A stretch of DNA of 64,000 nt from Streptomyces longisporoflavus (GTDB taxonomy: Bacteria; Actinomycetota; Actinomycetes; Streptomycetales; Streptomycetaceae). The notes under the pieces were generated by a model. It did no database searches and was not told the DNA's origin. It saw only the letters and a program-made list of their open reading frames with translations. This document shows, one piece after another, positions 27,345-33,803 of this stretch (positions are counted from its first letter, which is position 1; each line of letters begins with the position of its first letter). A program made the position numbers and the translations under genes. The stretch lies in NCBI RefSeq assembly GCF_014649775.1, contig NZ_BMTR01000002.1:310001-374000 (forward strand). The letters are read 5' to 3'.

Positions 27345-27518
27345 CTACTCGTCGCGTTGCGGGTTGTAGCCGCCCATGCTGCTGGCCGGATCGTCGATAC
27401 GGCTCAACAGCCGCTGCATCGACGCCTCGACGAGTGCGGCATCCAGGGTGCGCGCGTCGGCCGGGCTGACCGCACCGAGGTCAACCAGCTCTGATTCGAC
27501 ACCGTTCTGCTCAGTCAC
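27345..27518 (-). CDS. FxsA-like short precursor peptide
   Basis: 57 aa from GTG 27518. The N-terminal two-thirds (ESELVDLGAVSPADARTLDA, then ALVEASMQRLLSRI) matches the leader pattern of FxSxx-COOH peptides, which read roughly E-x-x-D-L-x-x-h-x-h-x-x-L-R-x-L-x followed by a helix. The C-terminus instead ends SSMGGYNPQRDE and lacks the terminal FxSxx. The stop codon touches the start region of the HExxH gene, implying coupled translation and a substrate-enzyme pair. The ribosome-binding site is weak. The exact start is uncertain, and another V codon six residues later is possible. Confidence 0.65.
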   Translation of the reverse strand: MTEQNGVESELVDLGAVSPADARTLDAALVEASMQRLLSRIDDPASSMGGYNPQRDE

Positions 27519-27839
27519 ACCGCACTCACATCTATGAATGGGCGGCGATGCTTGCCGCAACCGGACATGCCTCGGCCCTACGGGAAATCGACAGCCCCGG
27601 GCGGACTGCCGGGTCACGATAGCGCGGCACAACGGCAGATTACGATTAATTTCGACGACGCCCCGACCGCTTTTACGCGCCCGCCTCAGAAGATCTCTCC
27701 GCGCCGCCGCCCGACGGGTGATTCGGACGTGAGGTCGGCGGGTGAACGGCGTTCTGCCGGGACGGCGGCAACCTTTCGGGGACCGGCGACCACCAGGGGG
27801 TGAGCCGTTCATCGGAAACTCCCCGAAGGAGACGTTCCC
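27519..27839. other. Divergent intergenic region between precursor peptide and LPMO genes
   Basis: A 321-bp spacer with a locally lower GC stretch around 27600-27670 (CAGATTACGATTAATTTCG). It must contain the promoter of the peptide/HExxH pair and that of the LPMO. No convincing hairpin or ORF was found. The LPMO ribosome-binding site AAGGAGA is at about 27825-27831. Confidence 0.5.
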
Positions 27840-28847
27840 ATGACCACCCCCCGCTCCTCCGCGCCCGCCCGGGTGCGATCCCGCTTACGCGACTCGACCC
27901 GCGCCAGACGCCTGGCCTCCCTGGTCGGCGCCACGGGCCTGGCAGCCGCGGCCGTGCTTGCCGTCCCCGGCACGGCTGCCGCACACGGCGTGGCCATGGT
28001 GCCCGGGTCGCGCACCTACCTGTGCTACAAGGACCTGCTCGCCAACTCCTCCACCCAGATGCCGGCCAACCCCGCCTGCAAGGCCGCCGTACAGGAGGCG
28101 GGCACCACGCCGCTGTACAACTGGTTCGCGGTACTCGACTCCAACGCGGGTGGCCGCGGCGAGGGTTACGTCGAGGACGGCACGCTGTGCAGCGCGGGCG
28201 ACCGCAGCCCCTACGACTTCGCCCCCTACAACGCCGCCCGCACCGACTGGCCCGTCACCCATCTCACCTCTGGCGCCGACATCGAGCTGAATTACAGCAA
28301 CTGGGCGCACCATCCGGGCACGTTCAAGGTCTACGTCACCAAGGAGGGCTTCGACCCGGAGCAGCCGCTGGGCTGGCACGACCTGGAGAACATCCAGACC
28401 GTCCAGAACCCTCCGCAGAGCGGCGGCGCCGGCAGCGAGGCGGGCCACTACTACTGGGACCTGCAACTGCCCGAACGTACCGGCCGGCACATCCTCTTCG
28501 TCCAGTGGATCCGCTCCGACAGCCAGGAGAACTTCTTCTCCTGCTCGGACGTGGTCTTCGACGGGGGCAACGGCGAGGTCACCGGCCTGACCGGCGGCGA
28601 GAAGTCCGCCGCCGCGGTGAATTCACTCGGCGCAGGCAAGGAGAACACCAAGGCGGACGCGGTGCATGAAGGCCATCAGGAACACGCGCCCGACGCCACC
28701 CCGGCCATGCAGCACACCGCTGTGGATTCCCCCGCAAACTCCTCCGGCGCCGGCCTTGTGGGCGCCCTCGCAGGTGCCGGCGCCGTGATTCTGGCCGGCG
28801 GTACCGTGCTGCGTCTGCACCACCGCAGGCCGAACACCGAGCAATAG
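27840..28847 (+). CDS. AA10 lytic polysaccharide monooxygenase, membrane-tethered
   Basis: 335 aa. A Tat/Sec-like signal peptide with twin-Arg-rich n-region and AAAVLAVPGTAAA h/c-region is cleaved before His49 (AHGVAMVPGSRTY), giving the N-terminal His of the copper histidine brace. The second ligand is likely in NWAHHPGTFKVYVTK (His157 or 158). The FFSCSDVVFDGG ending of the AA10 domain is at about residues 227-238. A linker with several His (HEGHQEHAPD) leads to a C-terminal transmembrane helix (GLVGALAGAGAVILAGGTVL) and basic tail, so the enzyme is retained at the cell surface. Soluble chitin- or cellulose-active LPMOs usually lack this anchor; a role in the organism's own envelope glycans is a reasonable inference. 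Confidence 0.92.
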   Translation: MTTPRSSAPARVRSRLRDSTRARRLASLVGATGLAAAAVLAVPGTAAAHGVAMVPGSRTYLCYKDLLANSSTQMPANPACKAAVQEAGTTPLYNWFAVLDSNAGGRGEGYVEDGTLCSAGDRSPYDFAPYNAARTDWPVTHLTSGADIELNYSNWAHHPGTFKVYVTKEGFDPEQPLGWHDLENIQTVQNPPQSGGAGSEAGHYYWDLQLPERTGRHILFVQWIRSDSQENFFSCSDVVFDGGNGEVTGLTGGEKSAAAVNSLGAGKENTKADAVHEGHQEHAPDATPAMQHTAVDSPANSSGAGLVGALAGAGAVILAGGTVLRLHHRRPNTEQ

Positions 28848-28941
28848 GCAACCCCACCCGAAAGCCCGGCACAGGTACGGGAAGGGCCGTGCACGCCGTG
28901 CGGCCCATTCCGGTTCCGCGTCCCGAGTTCCAACGCCTGAA

Positions 28942-29022
28942 CCGCCCCGGGGCGGCTGCCCGCCGTCATGAATTTCTGCCCAACCGCACCTTAAGAGAAA
29001 TCGGCACTCTGCGGTTGGGCAG
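28942..29022 (+). other. Strong stem-loops in the LPMO-RTX spacer
   Basis: The 320-bp spacer (28848-29167) holds a 14-nt palindrome CCGCCCCGGGGCGG (28942-28955). It also holds a 13-bp perfect inverted repeat, CTGCCCAACCGCA (28976-28988) with TGCGGTTGGGCAG (29010-29022), around a 21-nt AT-rich loop. There is no T-run after it, so it could be a terminator of the LPMO transcript or a 5' structure of the RTX mRNA. No ORF is convincing in the spacer. Confidence 0.55.
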
Positions 29023-29167
29023 TCAAACGCCGCTGGTCAGATGGCATTTGCGAGGCCTACTGCATAAATCCGCGCAGGCGGCCCGTACACAACGGATTAC
29101 AACCAACCGATAACCCCGGAGGTCACTCTGGTTGCAAGTACCACGTACGCCTCATGGAGGTTTTGCA

Positions 29168-30079
29168 ATGCCCTCTCAAATCGTCAGCCGCCGCATATTC
29201 CGGACGGCTTCGGCGGCCACGCTGGCTCTCGGTACCGCGCTGGCCGCTCCGCTCTTCCTGGCGGGCGCCGCGGCCGCCGCGGCGCCGGAGGCGACCGCCG
29301 CGTTCAGCTCGAGCGATCACGCGATCGTCTACACGGCCGCCACCGGCCAGACCAACGAGGTGACCGTGGCCGCGTCCATATCCGACGGCTCGGAAGAGAT
29401 CACCTACGTCATCGACGACGCCGTTCCGGTCAGCGCGGGCGACGGCTGCTCGTACCCCGAAAGCGCGGACCGCACCAAAGTCTCCTGCACGGTCGAAACC
29501 CTGGAGACCCAGGACCCGTACGCCACCCTGCGGTTGGTCCTCGGTGACGGCGACGACAGCCTCGCCTACGACAACGGCACCGACCAGACCTACCACTTCG
29601 CCTCGGCGGACCTGGGCGACGGCAAGGACACCGCGACGCACTCCGGCGGCGTCGACGGCAACTCCGTCAACGGGGGCGCCGGCGACGACGACCTGAGCGT
29701 GGGCGAGTACGGGGTCGTGCGCGGCGAGGGCGGCAAGGACACCCTCCGCGCCGCCGGCGGCAGCATCGCGCAGGGCGGTGACGACGGCGACACGATCTAC
29801 TCGGAAGGCGAGGACAGCGCCGTCGACGGCGGCGCGGGCAACGACGTGATCCAGGGCGGCGCCGAGAGGCAAAACCTGTCCGGCGGCGACGGCAACGACA
29901 CGATCCGCGGCGCGGCCGGCGACGACTTCCTGTACGGCGGCAAGGGCAACGACACCCTGTACGGCAACAGCGGCAACGACACGATCTACGGAAACAGCGG
30001 CGACGACAAGCTGTACGGCGGCCCCGGCACGGACACCCTCTCGGGCGGCCCCGGCACGAACGTCGTCCACCAGGACTGA
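29168..30079 (+). CDS. Secreted calcium-binding RTX-repeat protein
   Basis: 303 aa from ATG 29168 (GGAGG upstream). A signal peptide ends in the Ala-rich AGAAAAAAPEA region. Residues about 40-150 form a beta-rich domain with two Cys. The C-terminal half contains hemolysin-type nonapeptide repeats GGxGxDxhx: GGAGNDVIQGG, GGDGNDTIRGAAGDDFLYGG, GGKGNDTLYGNSGNDTIYGN and more, ending GGPGTNVVHQD. These bind Ca2+ and fold as a parallel beta-roll outside the cell. No catalytic domain is visible, so an adhesive, structural or Ca-buffering role is possible. A strong terminator follows. Confidence 0.9.
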   Translation: MPSQIVSRRIFRTASAATLALGTALAAPLFLAGAAAAAAPEATAAFSSSDHAIVYTAATGQTNEVTVAASISDGSEEITYVIDDAVPVSAGDGCSYPESADRTKVSCTVETLETQDPYATLRLVLGDGDDSLAYDNGTDQTYHFASADLGDGKDTATHSGGVDGNSVNGGAGDDDLSVGEYGVVRGEGGKDTLRAAGGSIAQGGDDGDTIYSEGEDSAVDGGAGNDVIQGGAERQNLSGGDGNDTIRGAAGDDFLYGGKGNDTLYGNSGNDTIYGNSGDDKLYGGPGTDTLSGGPGTNVVHQD

Positions 30080-30088
30080 CGCTCCACG

Positions 30089-30124
30089 CCTCCCTCGGGG
30101 TACCGCGCGGTACCCCGAGGGAGG
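30089..30124. terminator. Bidirectional hairpin terminator
   Basis: A perfect 16-bp inverted repeat, CCTCCCTCGGGGTACC and GGTACCCCGAGGGAGG, with a GCGC loop lies between the converging RTX gene (stop 30079) and the DHFR-like gene (stop 30133). Symmetry and placement make it a terminator for both. Confidence 0.85.
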
Positions 30125-30132
30125 CGGCCGGC

Positions 30133-30753
30133 TCAGTGGAGTCGGTCGTAGACGAGCGCCAGCGTGCCGTGCTCACCCGCGGTCTGGCTGACGAGCGCCC
30201 ATTTCCCCGCGGGCAGACCGTCCTCGAAGAGGCGCGGCCCGCCGCCGAGGAAGAGCGGAAAGACGGTCAGCGCCAGTCGGTCGACCTTGTCGGCCGCCAG
30301 CAGCGCCTTGATGACGCCGGCGCTGGAGAGCACGAGGATGTCACCGCCTTCGCTCGCCTGGAGGTCTTCGACCGCCTCTGCCGTGGGCTTGTCGACGATC
30401 GTCGTCCGCCCCCACGGCGCCTCGCGCAGGGAGGAGGAGAGAACCACCTTGTCGGTGTCCACGAGCCACTTCGCGAAGGCCTCGTCGCGCGGGTCGGCGC
30501 CCTCCATGTCGATGACGGTGGGCCAGAAGCCGAGAAATCCCTCGGCGTTGACCCGGCCGAGCAAGGCCGTCGTCGCAGACTCCCAGAGGCTGGTCAAGTG
30601 ATCGCGGGCGACGTCGCTGTGGGCGTACGGCATGACCCAGCTCATGTCCTGCGGGTCGTCCGGCGCGGCATAGCGGCCGTCGAGGGAGAGGCTGATGTTG
30701 GTGACGACCCGACGGCCCCGGCGGCCGGCGGTCCGCTGCTTCTGCTCGGTCAT
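30133..30753 (-). CDS. Dihydrofolate reductase family protein
   Basis: 206 aa. It begins VVTNISLSLDGRYAAPDDPQ, with LLGRVNAEGF, KVVLSSSLREAPWG and GGDILVLSSAGVIKALLAAD in the NADPH-binding positions, then LALTVFPLFLGGGPRLFEDG. The fold is RibD-like and the substrate unknown. The ATG overlaps the stop of the ArsR-SRPBCC gene by 4 bp, so both are co-transcribed from the operator region at 31611. DHFR-fold and AHSA1/SRPBCC genes commonly occur together in actinobacteria. Confidence 0.88.
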   Translation of the reverse strand: MTEQKQRTAGRRGRRVVTNISLSLDGRYAAPDDPQDMSWVMPYAHSDVARDHLTSLWESATTALLGRVNAEGFLGFWPTVIDMEGADPRDEAFAKWLVDTDKVVLSSSLREAPWGRTTIVDKPTAEAVEDLQASEGGDILVLSSAGVIKALLAADKVDRLALTVFPLFLGGGPRLFEDGLPAGKWALVSQTAGEHGTLALVYDRLH

Positions 30754-31604
30754 TTCGCGCTCCTTGGGTGGTCTGTGTCGTGCGAGTCCCTGGCGACTGA
30801 TGCCGCGAGCTTGTCGAGGCTCTGGCCGTAGCCGATCTCGATGCCTGCGATGAAGTCCGCGGAGTCGATGGTGCTCTCGGTGATCCGCCAGCGGGAGTCG
30901 AGTTCGGTGTGTCCACGTGCGCCGGCGGGCCGCAGGCCCAGGTCGACGTGGGCGGTGAAGGCGATGCGCCCGTCGGGAAGTTGCGGGGATAGCCGGTAGG
31001 CGAGGCGCTCACCGGGGCGTGCGATGTCGACAACCCCTTCCGCGCGCCCGGCGACCGGGTCGGAGCCGTCGGTGTCCTCCGCGTCGCGGTACTCATGGAC
31101 GATCCGTCCGCCCGCTCGCGCCTCGAAGACGAGCTCGGAGACGCGGAGGTCGTCGGGCGTCCACCAACGGGCGAGCAGGGCGGCGTCGGTCAGGTGGCGC
31201 CAGACCAGTTCGGGGCGCCCCGCCAGCAACCGATGGAACCTGAACGAACGGCCGTCGGCCCACCCCGGCTCCTGCGCCGCGAGCCGTTCCGTGCGCAGGC
31301 TCGCACCGTAACTGTCGTAGGTCGCGCGTGGGCCGGTGTCCTGGTCGGCGGTCTCGGCGAGTTCCTTGAGCGCGGCGGCCAGGTCGCGCAGGGCGGCGGA
31401 CCGGATTGCGTAGACGCGGCGCTGGCCGGTCCGCTGCGAGGTGACGACACCCGCGCGTTCGAGGATCTGCAGATGCTTGGTCGTCTGCGGCTGGCGGGCG
31501 TCCGCGAGTTGCGCGAGAACCCCGACCGACCGGGGCCGCTCGGCAAGGAGGCTCACGAGCCGCCAGCGCGCGGGGTCGGCAAGCGCGGAGAGGAGTGCGT
31601 CCAT
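30750..31604 (-). CDS. ArsR-type HTH fused to SRPBCC (AHSA1) domain
   Basis: 284 aa. The N-terminal winged helix (about 1-85) has DALLSALADPARWRLVSLLA, QPQTTKHLQILERAGVV and a TGQRRVYAIR wing. The second half (about 125-265) is a START/Bet v1-like AHSA1 domain: RFHRLLAGRPELVWRHLTDA, LLARWWTPDDL and FEARAGGRIVHEYRD. One polypeptide could therefore sense a hydrophobic ligand in the SRPBCC cavity and control DNA binding. The ATG lies 7 bp from two overlapping operators and has no ribosome-binding site, so the mRNA is probably leaderless and autorepressed. Confidence 0.88.
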   Translation of the reverse strand: MDALLSALADPARWRLVSLLAERPRSVGVLAQLADARQPQTTKHLQILERAGVVTSQRTGQRRVYAIRSAALRDLAAALKELAETADQDTGPRATYDSYGASLRTERLAAQEPGWADGRSFRFHRLLAGRPELVWRHLTDAALLARWWTPDDLRVSELVFEARAGGRIVHEYRDAEDTDGSDPVAGRAEGVVDIARPGERLAYRLSPQLPDGRIAFTAHVDLGLRPAGARGHTELDSRWRITESTIDSADFIAGIEIGYGQSLDKLAASVARDSHDTDHPRSAK

Positions 31605-31610
31605 GCGCCT

Positions 31611-31648
31611 AATATTCGTGGCAAAGAATATTCGTGTCAAGGAATATT
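31611..31648. promoter_or_regulatory. Two overlapping ArsR-type operators
   Basis: AATATTC-N8-GAATATT occurs twice with a 16-bp period: 31611-31632 (spacer GTGGCAAA) and 31627-31648 (spacer GTGTCAAG), sharing the middle arm. The AT-rich arms supply a -10-like AATATT about 7 nt from the ArsR-SRPBCC start codon, so a bound repressor would block a leaderless promoter. Confidence 0.8.
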
Positions 31649-31707
31649 TCAGAGTGTGCGCGCGGCGTCAGGTCCGCGCGCGCCACAAGCTTTTTGGGTG
31701 ACCGCCG

Positions 31708-32268
31708 CTATCCGGCGGCTTCGGTGGCGGCGACGGTGATGCGTTTGACCGCTTGATTCGTCAGCTCACGGCCGTGCGGTGCGCCGTCGAGCGCGCGATG
31801 CAGGGTGAGCCCCTCGATGAGCGCGTCGAGCTGACGGGCGGTGTCCGGATCGAAGTACCGTTCCAGGAGGTGCCGGCTGCGGCGCATCCATGCCTGCGTC
31901 AGCTCCCGGTACTCCGGGCGCCGGGCGGCCAGGGTGTAGAGCTCCTGCGTGAGGACCAGGTCGCGCTGCGGCCCTTCGGAGAGCGTGTGAATGAGGTCGG
32001 TGACGGCCTCGCGGGCCTGATCAGGGCCCTCGACGCCGCCCAAGTGGCGTTCGAAAACCGCCACGATGTGACCCGCGAAGAGGGCGAAGGCCTCGCGGAG
32101 CAGATCGTCGATGCCGTTGAAGTGGTACGTCATCGAGCCGAGCGGCACCGCGGCACGCGCGGCGATCTTGCGGTGAGAGACGCCCGCGACGCCCTCGTCG
32201 GCGATGTGATCGAGAGCTGCGGCGAGAATCCGCTCGCGCCGCCGCGGATCAGCGTGTCCGGTGCCCAT
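31708..32268 (-). CDS. TetR family transcriptional regulator
   Basis: 186 aa. The HTH is RRERILAAALDHIADEGVAG followed by SHRKIAARAAVPLGSMTYHF, near the N-terminus. The C-terminal ligand domain (QREDLVL-type ELYTLAARRPEYRELTQAWM) is typical of single-domain TetR_C regulators. It starts 10 bp after the acetyltransferase gene and is probably co-transcribed with it. The palindrome at 32863-32874 upstream of that gene is its likely operator. Confidence 0.92.
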   Translation of the reverse strand: MGTGHADPRRRERILAAALDHIADEGVAGVSHRKIAARAAVPLGSMTYHFNGIDDLLREAFALFAGHIVAVFERHLGGVEGPDQAREAVTDLIHTLSEGPQRDLVLTQELYTLAARRPEYRELTQAWMRRSRHLLERYFDPDTARQLDALIEGLTLHRALDGAPHGRELTNQAVKRITVAATEAAG

Positions 32269-32278
32269 GGCGAGGGGC

Positions 32279-32860
32279 CTAGAGGCTGCGGACCGGGCGG
32301 GCGGGGTTCCCGACGGCGACCACGCCTGCGGGCACGTCCTTGGTGACCACCGCCCCGGCGCCGATGACGCTGTTGTCCCCGATGGTCACTCCGGGGCAGA
32401 CGATGACACCGCCGCCGAGCCAGACGTTGTCCCCGATGGTGATGGGGAGCGCCGCCTCCAGCTTGTCGCGCCGGGGCTGGGGCTCCACGGGGTGGGTGGG
32501 GGTGAGGAGTTGGACGTTGGGGCCGATCTGGCAGTCCTCGCCGATGGTGATCCGGGCGACGTCCAGCGCGGTGAGCTGGTAGTTGACGAAGGTGCGGGCC
32601 CCGATGCTGATGTTGCTGCCGTAGTCGACGAACAGGGGCGGGCGCACTTCGGCACCCTCGCCCAGCGAGCCGAGCAGCTCGGCGAGGACCGACCGGGCCT
32701 TGCCGGGGTCCTCCAGGGACTCGGCCTGATAGCGGGCGGCGAGCCGCACGGCGCGCTGCTGCCTGCGGGCGATCTCCGGGTCGTCGGCGATGTAGAGGTC
32801 GCCCGCGAGCATGCGCTCCAGGTTGGTGCGCGGGTCGTCGGCAAAGTAGTCGGTCGGCAT
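32279..32860 (-). CDS. Maltose/galactoside O-acetyltransferase family (LacA/Maa) protein
   Basis: 193 aa. The N-terminal Mac domain (NLERMLAGDLYIADDPEIAR) precedes a left-handed beta-helix with hexapeptide repeats: VDYGSNISIGARTFVNYQLT, ITIGEDCQIGPNVQLLTPTH (catalytic His), ITIGDNVWLGGGVIVCPGVT and IGDNSVIGAGAVVTKDVPAG. It transfers acetyl from acetyl-CoA to sugars, probably for detoxification of non-metabolised sugars. The start is 2 bp from an operator-like palindrome and lacks a ribosome-binding site. Confidence 0.93.
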   Translation of the reverse strand: MPTDYFADDPRTNLERMLAGDLYIADDPEIARRQQRAVRLAARYQAESLEDPGKARSVLAELLGSLGEGAEVRPPLFVDYGSNISIGARTFVNYQLTALDVARITIGEDCQIGPNVQLLTPTHPVEPQPRRDKLEAALPITIGDNVWLGGGVIVCPGVTIGDNSVIGAGAVVTKDVPAGVVAVGNPARPVRSL

Positions 32861-32862
32861 GC

Positions 32863-32874
32863 GTACGATCGTAC
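32863..32874. promoter_or_regulatory. Palindrome at the acetyltransferase start
   Basis: A perfect 12-nt palindrome GTACGATCGTAC sits immediately upstream of the ATG at 32860; a half-similar GAACGTACGCTC follows at about 32888. Position and symmetry fit an operator for the co-transcribed TetR protein, overlapping a leaderless promoter. Confidence 0.5.
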
Positions 32875-32987
32875 ACTCTCAAGGCGCGAACGTACGCTCC
32901 TTGGCCAACAGCCCTTTCTTAGCGCTGTGTTGACGGGGTATTCGGTAGCGACAGCGGTTTCCCGTCGAATCCGAGGAGGTACGTACC

Positions 32988-33509
32988 GTGCGCGCCTTCA
33001 AGCGCTGGCTCGACCGCAGTCTGGTCGCTCAGGCGGCCCTCATCTTTCTGCTGGTCACTGGCGTCACCGCGTTGTTCCGCCGGAACGAGCATCCGGCGGT
33101 GTGGGTGATACAGGGCCTGTTCTACTCCGCCATCGTCATCGCCTTCGTGGCCGTGCAGCGCCGCAAGGCCGGCCGTGCCGCCGGTACGGACGCGCGCGGG
33201 GTCGCCGAGCTCCACCGCAAGATCCGGCATCGGGAGGTGCCGAGGGACCCCGAGGAGCGAGCGAGCATGCGACGGCTCGTCGCCGCGCACTTGGGGCAGA
33301 TGGAGCGGGGCGGCCGGTGGCTGCCTTACTGGCTGGGCGCCATGGGCCTGATCGCCGCGGGCATTCTCGTCCTCGGCGCCACCACCGGCTCACTGATCTT
33401 TCCATTGGTCGTCGGGGGCGGCCTGATCGCATTCTGCTGCTGGGCCGTGTGGATGCGCCGCCGCGCCCTCGACCGCTGCCATTACATGCGCGCCGCCCTG
33501 CAGAACTGA
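32988..33509 (+). CDS. Hypothetical four-helix membrane protein
   Basis: 173 aa, GTG start with GAGGAGG upstream. Hydrophobic segments are at about residues 13-28, 38-56, 115-132 and 135-150, arranged as two pairs around a cytoplasmic charged loop (ELHRKIRHREVPRDPEERAS). The C-terminus is RRALDRCHYMRAALQN. No catalytic motif is seen. Similar short proteins are common in Streptomyces, with no assigned function. Confidence 0.75.
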   Translation: MRAFKRWLDRSLVAQAALIFLLVTGVTALFRRNEHPAVWVIQGLFYSAIVIAFVAVQRRKAGRAAGTDARGVAELHRKIRHREVPRDPEERASMRRLVAAHLGQMERGGRWLPYWLGAMGLIAAGILVLGATTGSLIFPLVVGGGLIAFCCWAVWMRRRALDRCHYMRAALQN

Positions 33510-33594
33510 GGTCGGTCACGGGGGTGTCATACGGAGAGCGCGCCCCGGCAAAAACCGTGTGCTCCCCGGATCCGCGCGCGTTATCGTCGGCCGT

Positions 33595-33663
33595 ATGAAC
33601 GTCACCGGCCTTCTCACCACCGCGACCGCGCGAGCGCCCAGCTCGCCGGTTGCCGCCGCCTGA
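33595..33663 (+). CDS. Leaderless Ala/Thr-rich leader peptide upstream of AlaRS-like gene
   Basis: A 22-codon ORF ending in CCG GTT GCC GCC GCC TGA (Pro-Val-Ala-Ala-Ala-stop); it holds six Ala and four Thr codons. The sequence TATCGT (33582-33587), a good -10 (TANNNT), is 7 nt before the ATG, so transcription would start at the A of ATG. It lies 140 bp upstream of the AlaRS-like gene, with stem-loops between. Codons 18-21 (33646-33655) can pair with the 5' arm of the following hairpin. Together this looks like a ribosome-mediated attenuator. The small size and general Ala richness of Streptomyces proteins keep this tentative. Confidence 0.5.
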   Translation: MNVTGLLTTATARAPSSPVAAA

Positions 33664-33676
33664 CGTACCTCCCTTT

Positions 33677-33707
33677 CCACCGGCGACCGGACACGGTCCG
33701 CCGGTGG
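33677..33707 (+). promoter_or_regulatory. Attenuator-like stem-loop between leader peptide and AlaRS-like gene
   Basis: CCACCGGCG (33677-33685) pairs with CGCCGGTGG (33699-33707), and the inner ACCG pairs with CGGT around a GACA tetraloop, with one bulged C. The 5' arm can alternatively pair with leader codons 18-21 (CCGGTTGCCG with CGGCGACCGG, one G-U). The 3' arm GGTCCGC (33695-33701) can pair with GCGGACC at 33749-33755. Mutually exclusive 1:2, 2:3 and 3:4 pairings are the topology of classical attenuators. Confidence 0.5.
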
Positions 33708-33803
33708 TTCTGCCGTTCTCCGCGGCGTCCCAGCCCCGGTTCCGGTGCGCGGACCCGCTGTCCGGTGCCTCCCCGCTCGCTGCACACGCGAAGGAGACAC
33801 CCC

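Noticed and set aside
18012..27518. Reading the block as a prophage or integrated element
   Set aside because: No integrase, direct repeats, tRNA junction or shift in codon usage was seen at its edges; it looks like resident actinobacterial accessory DNA.
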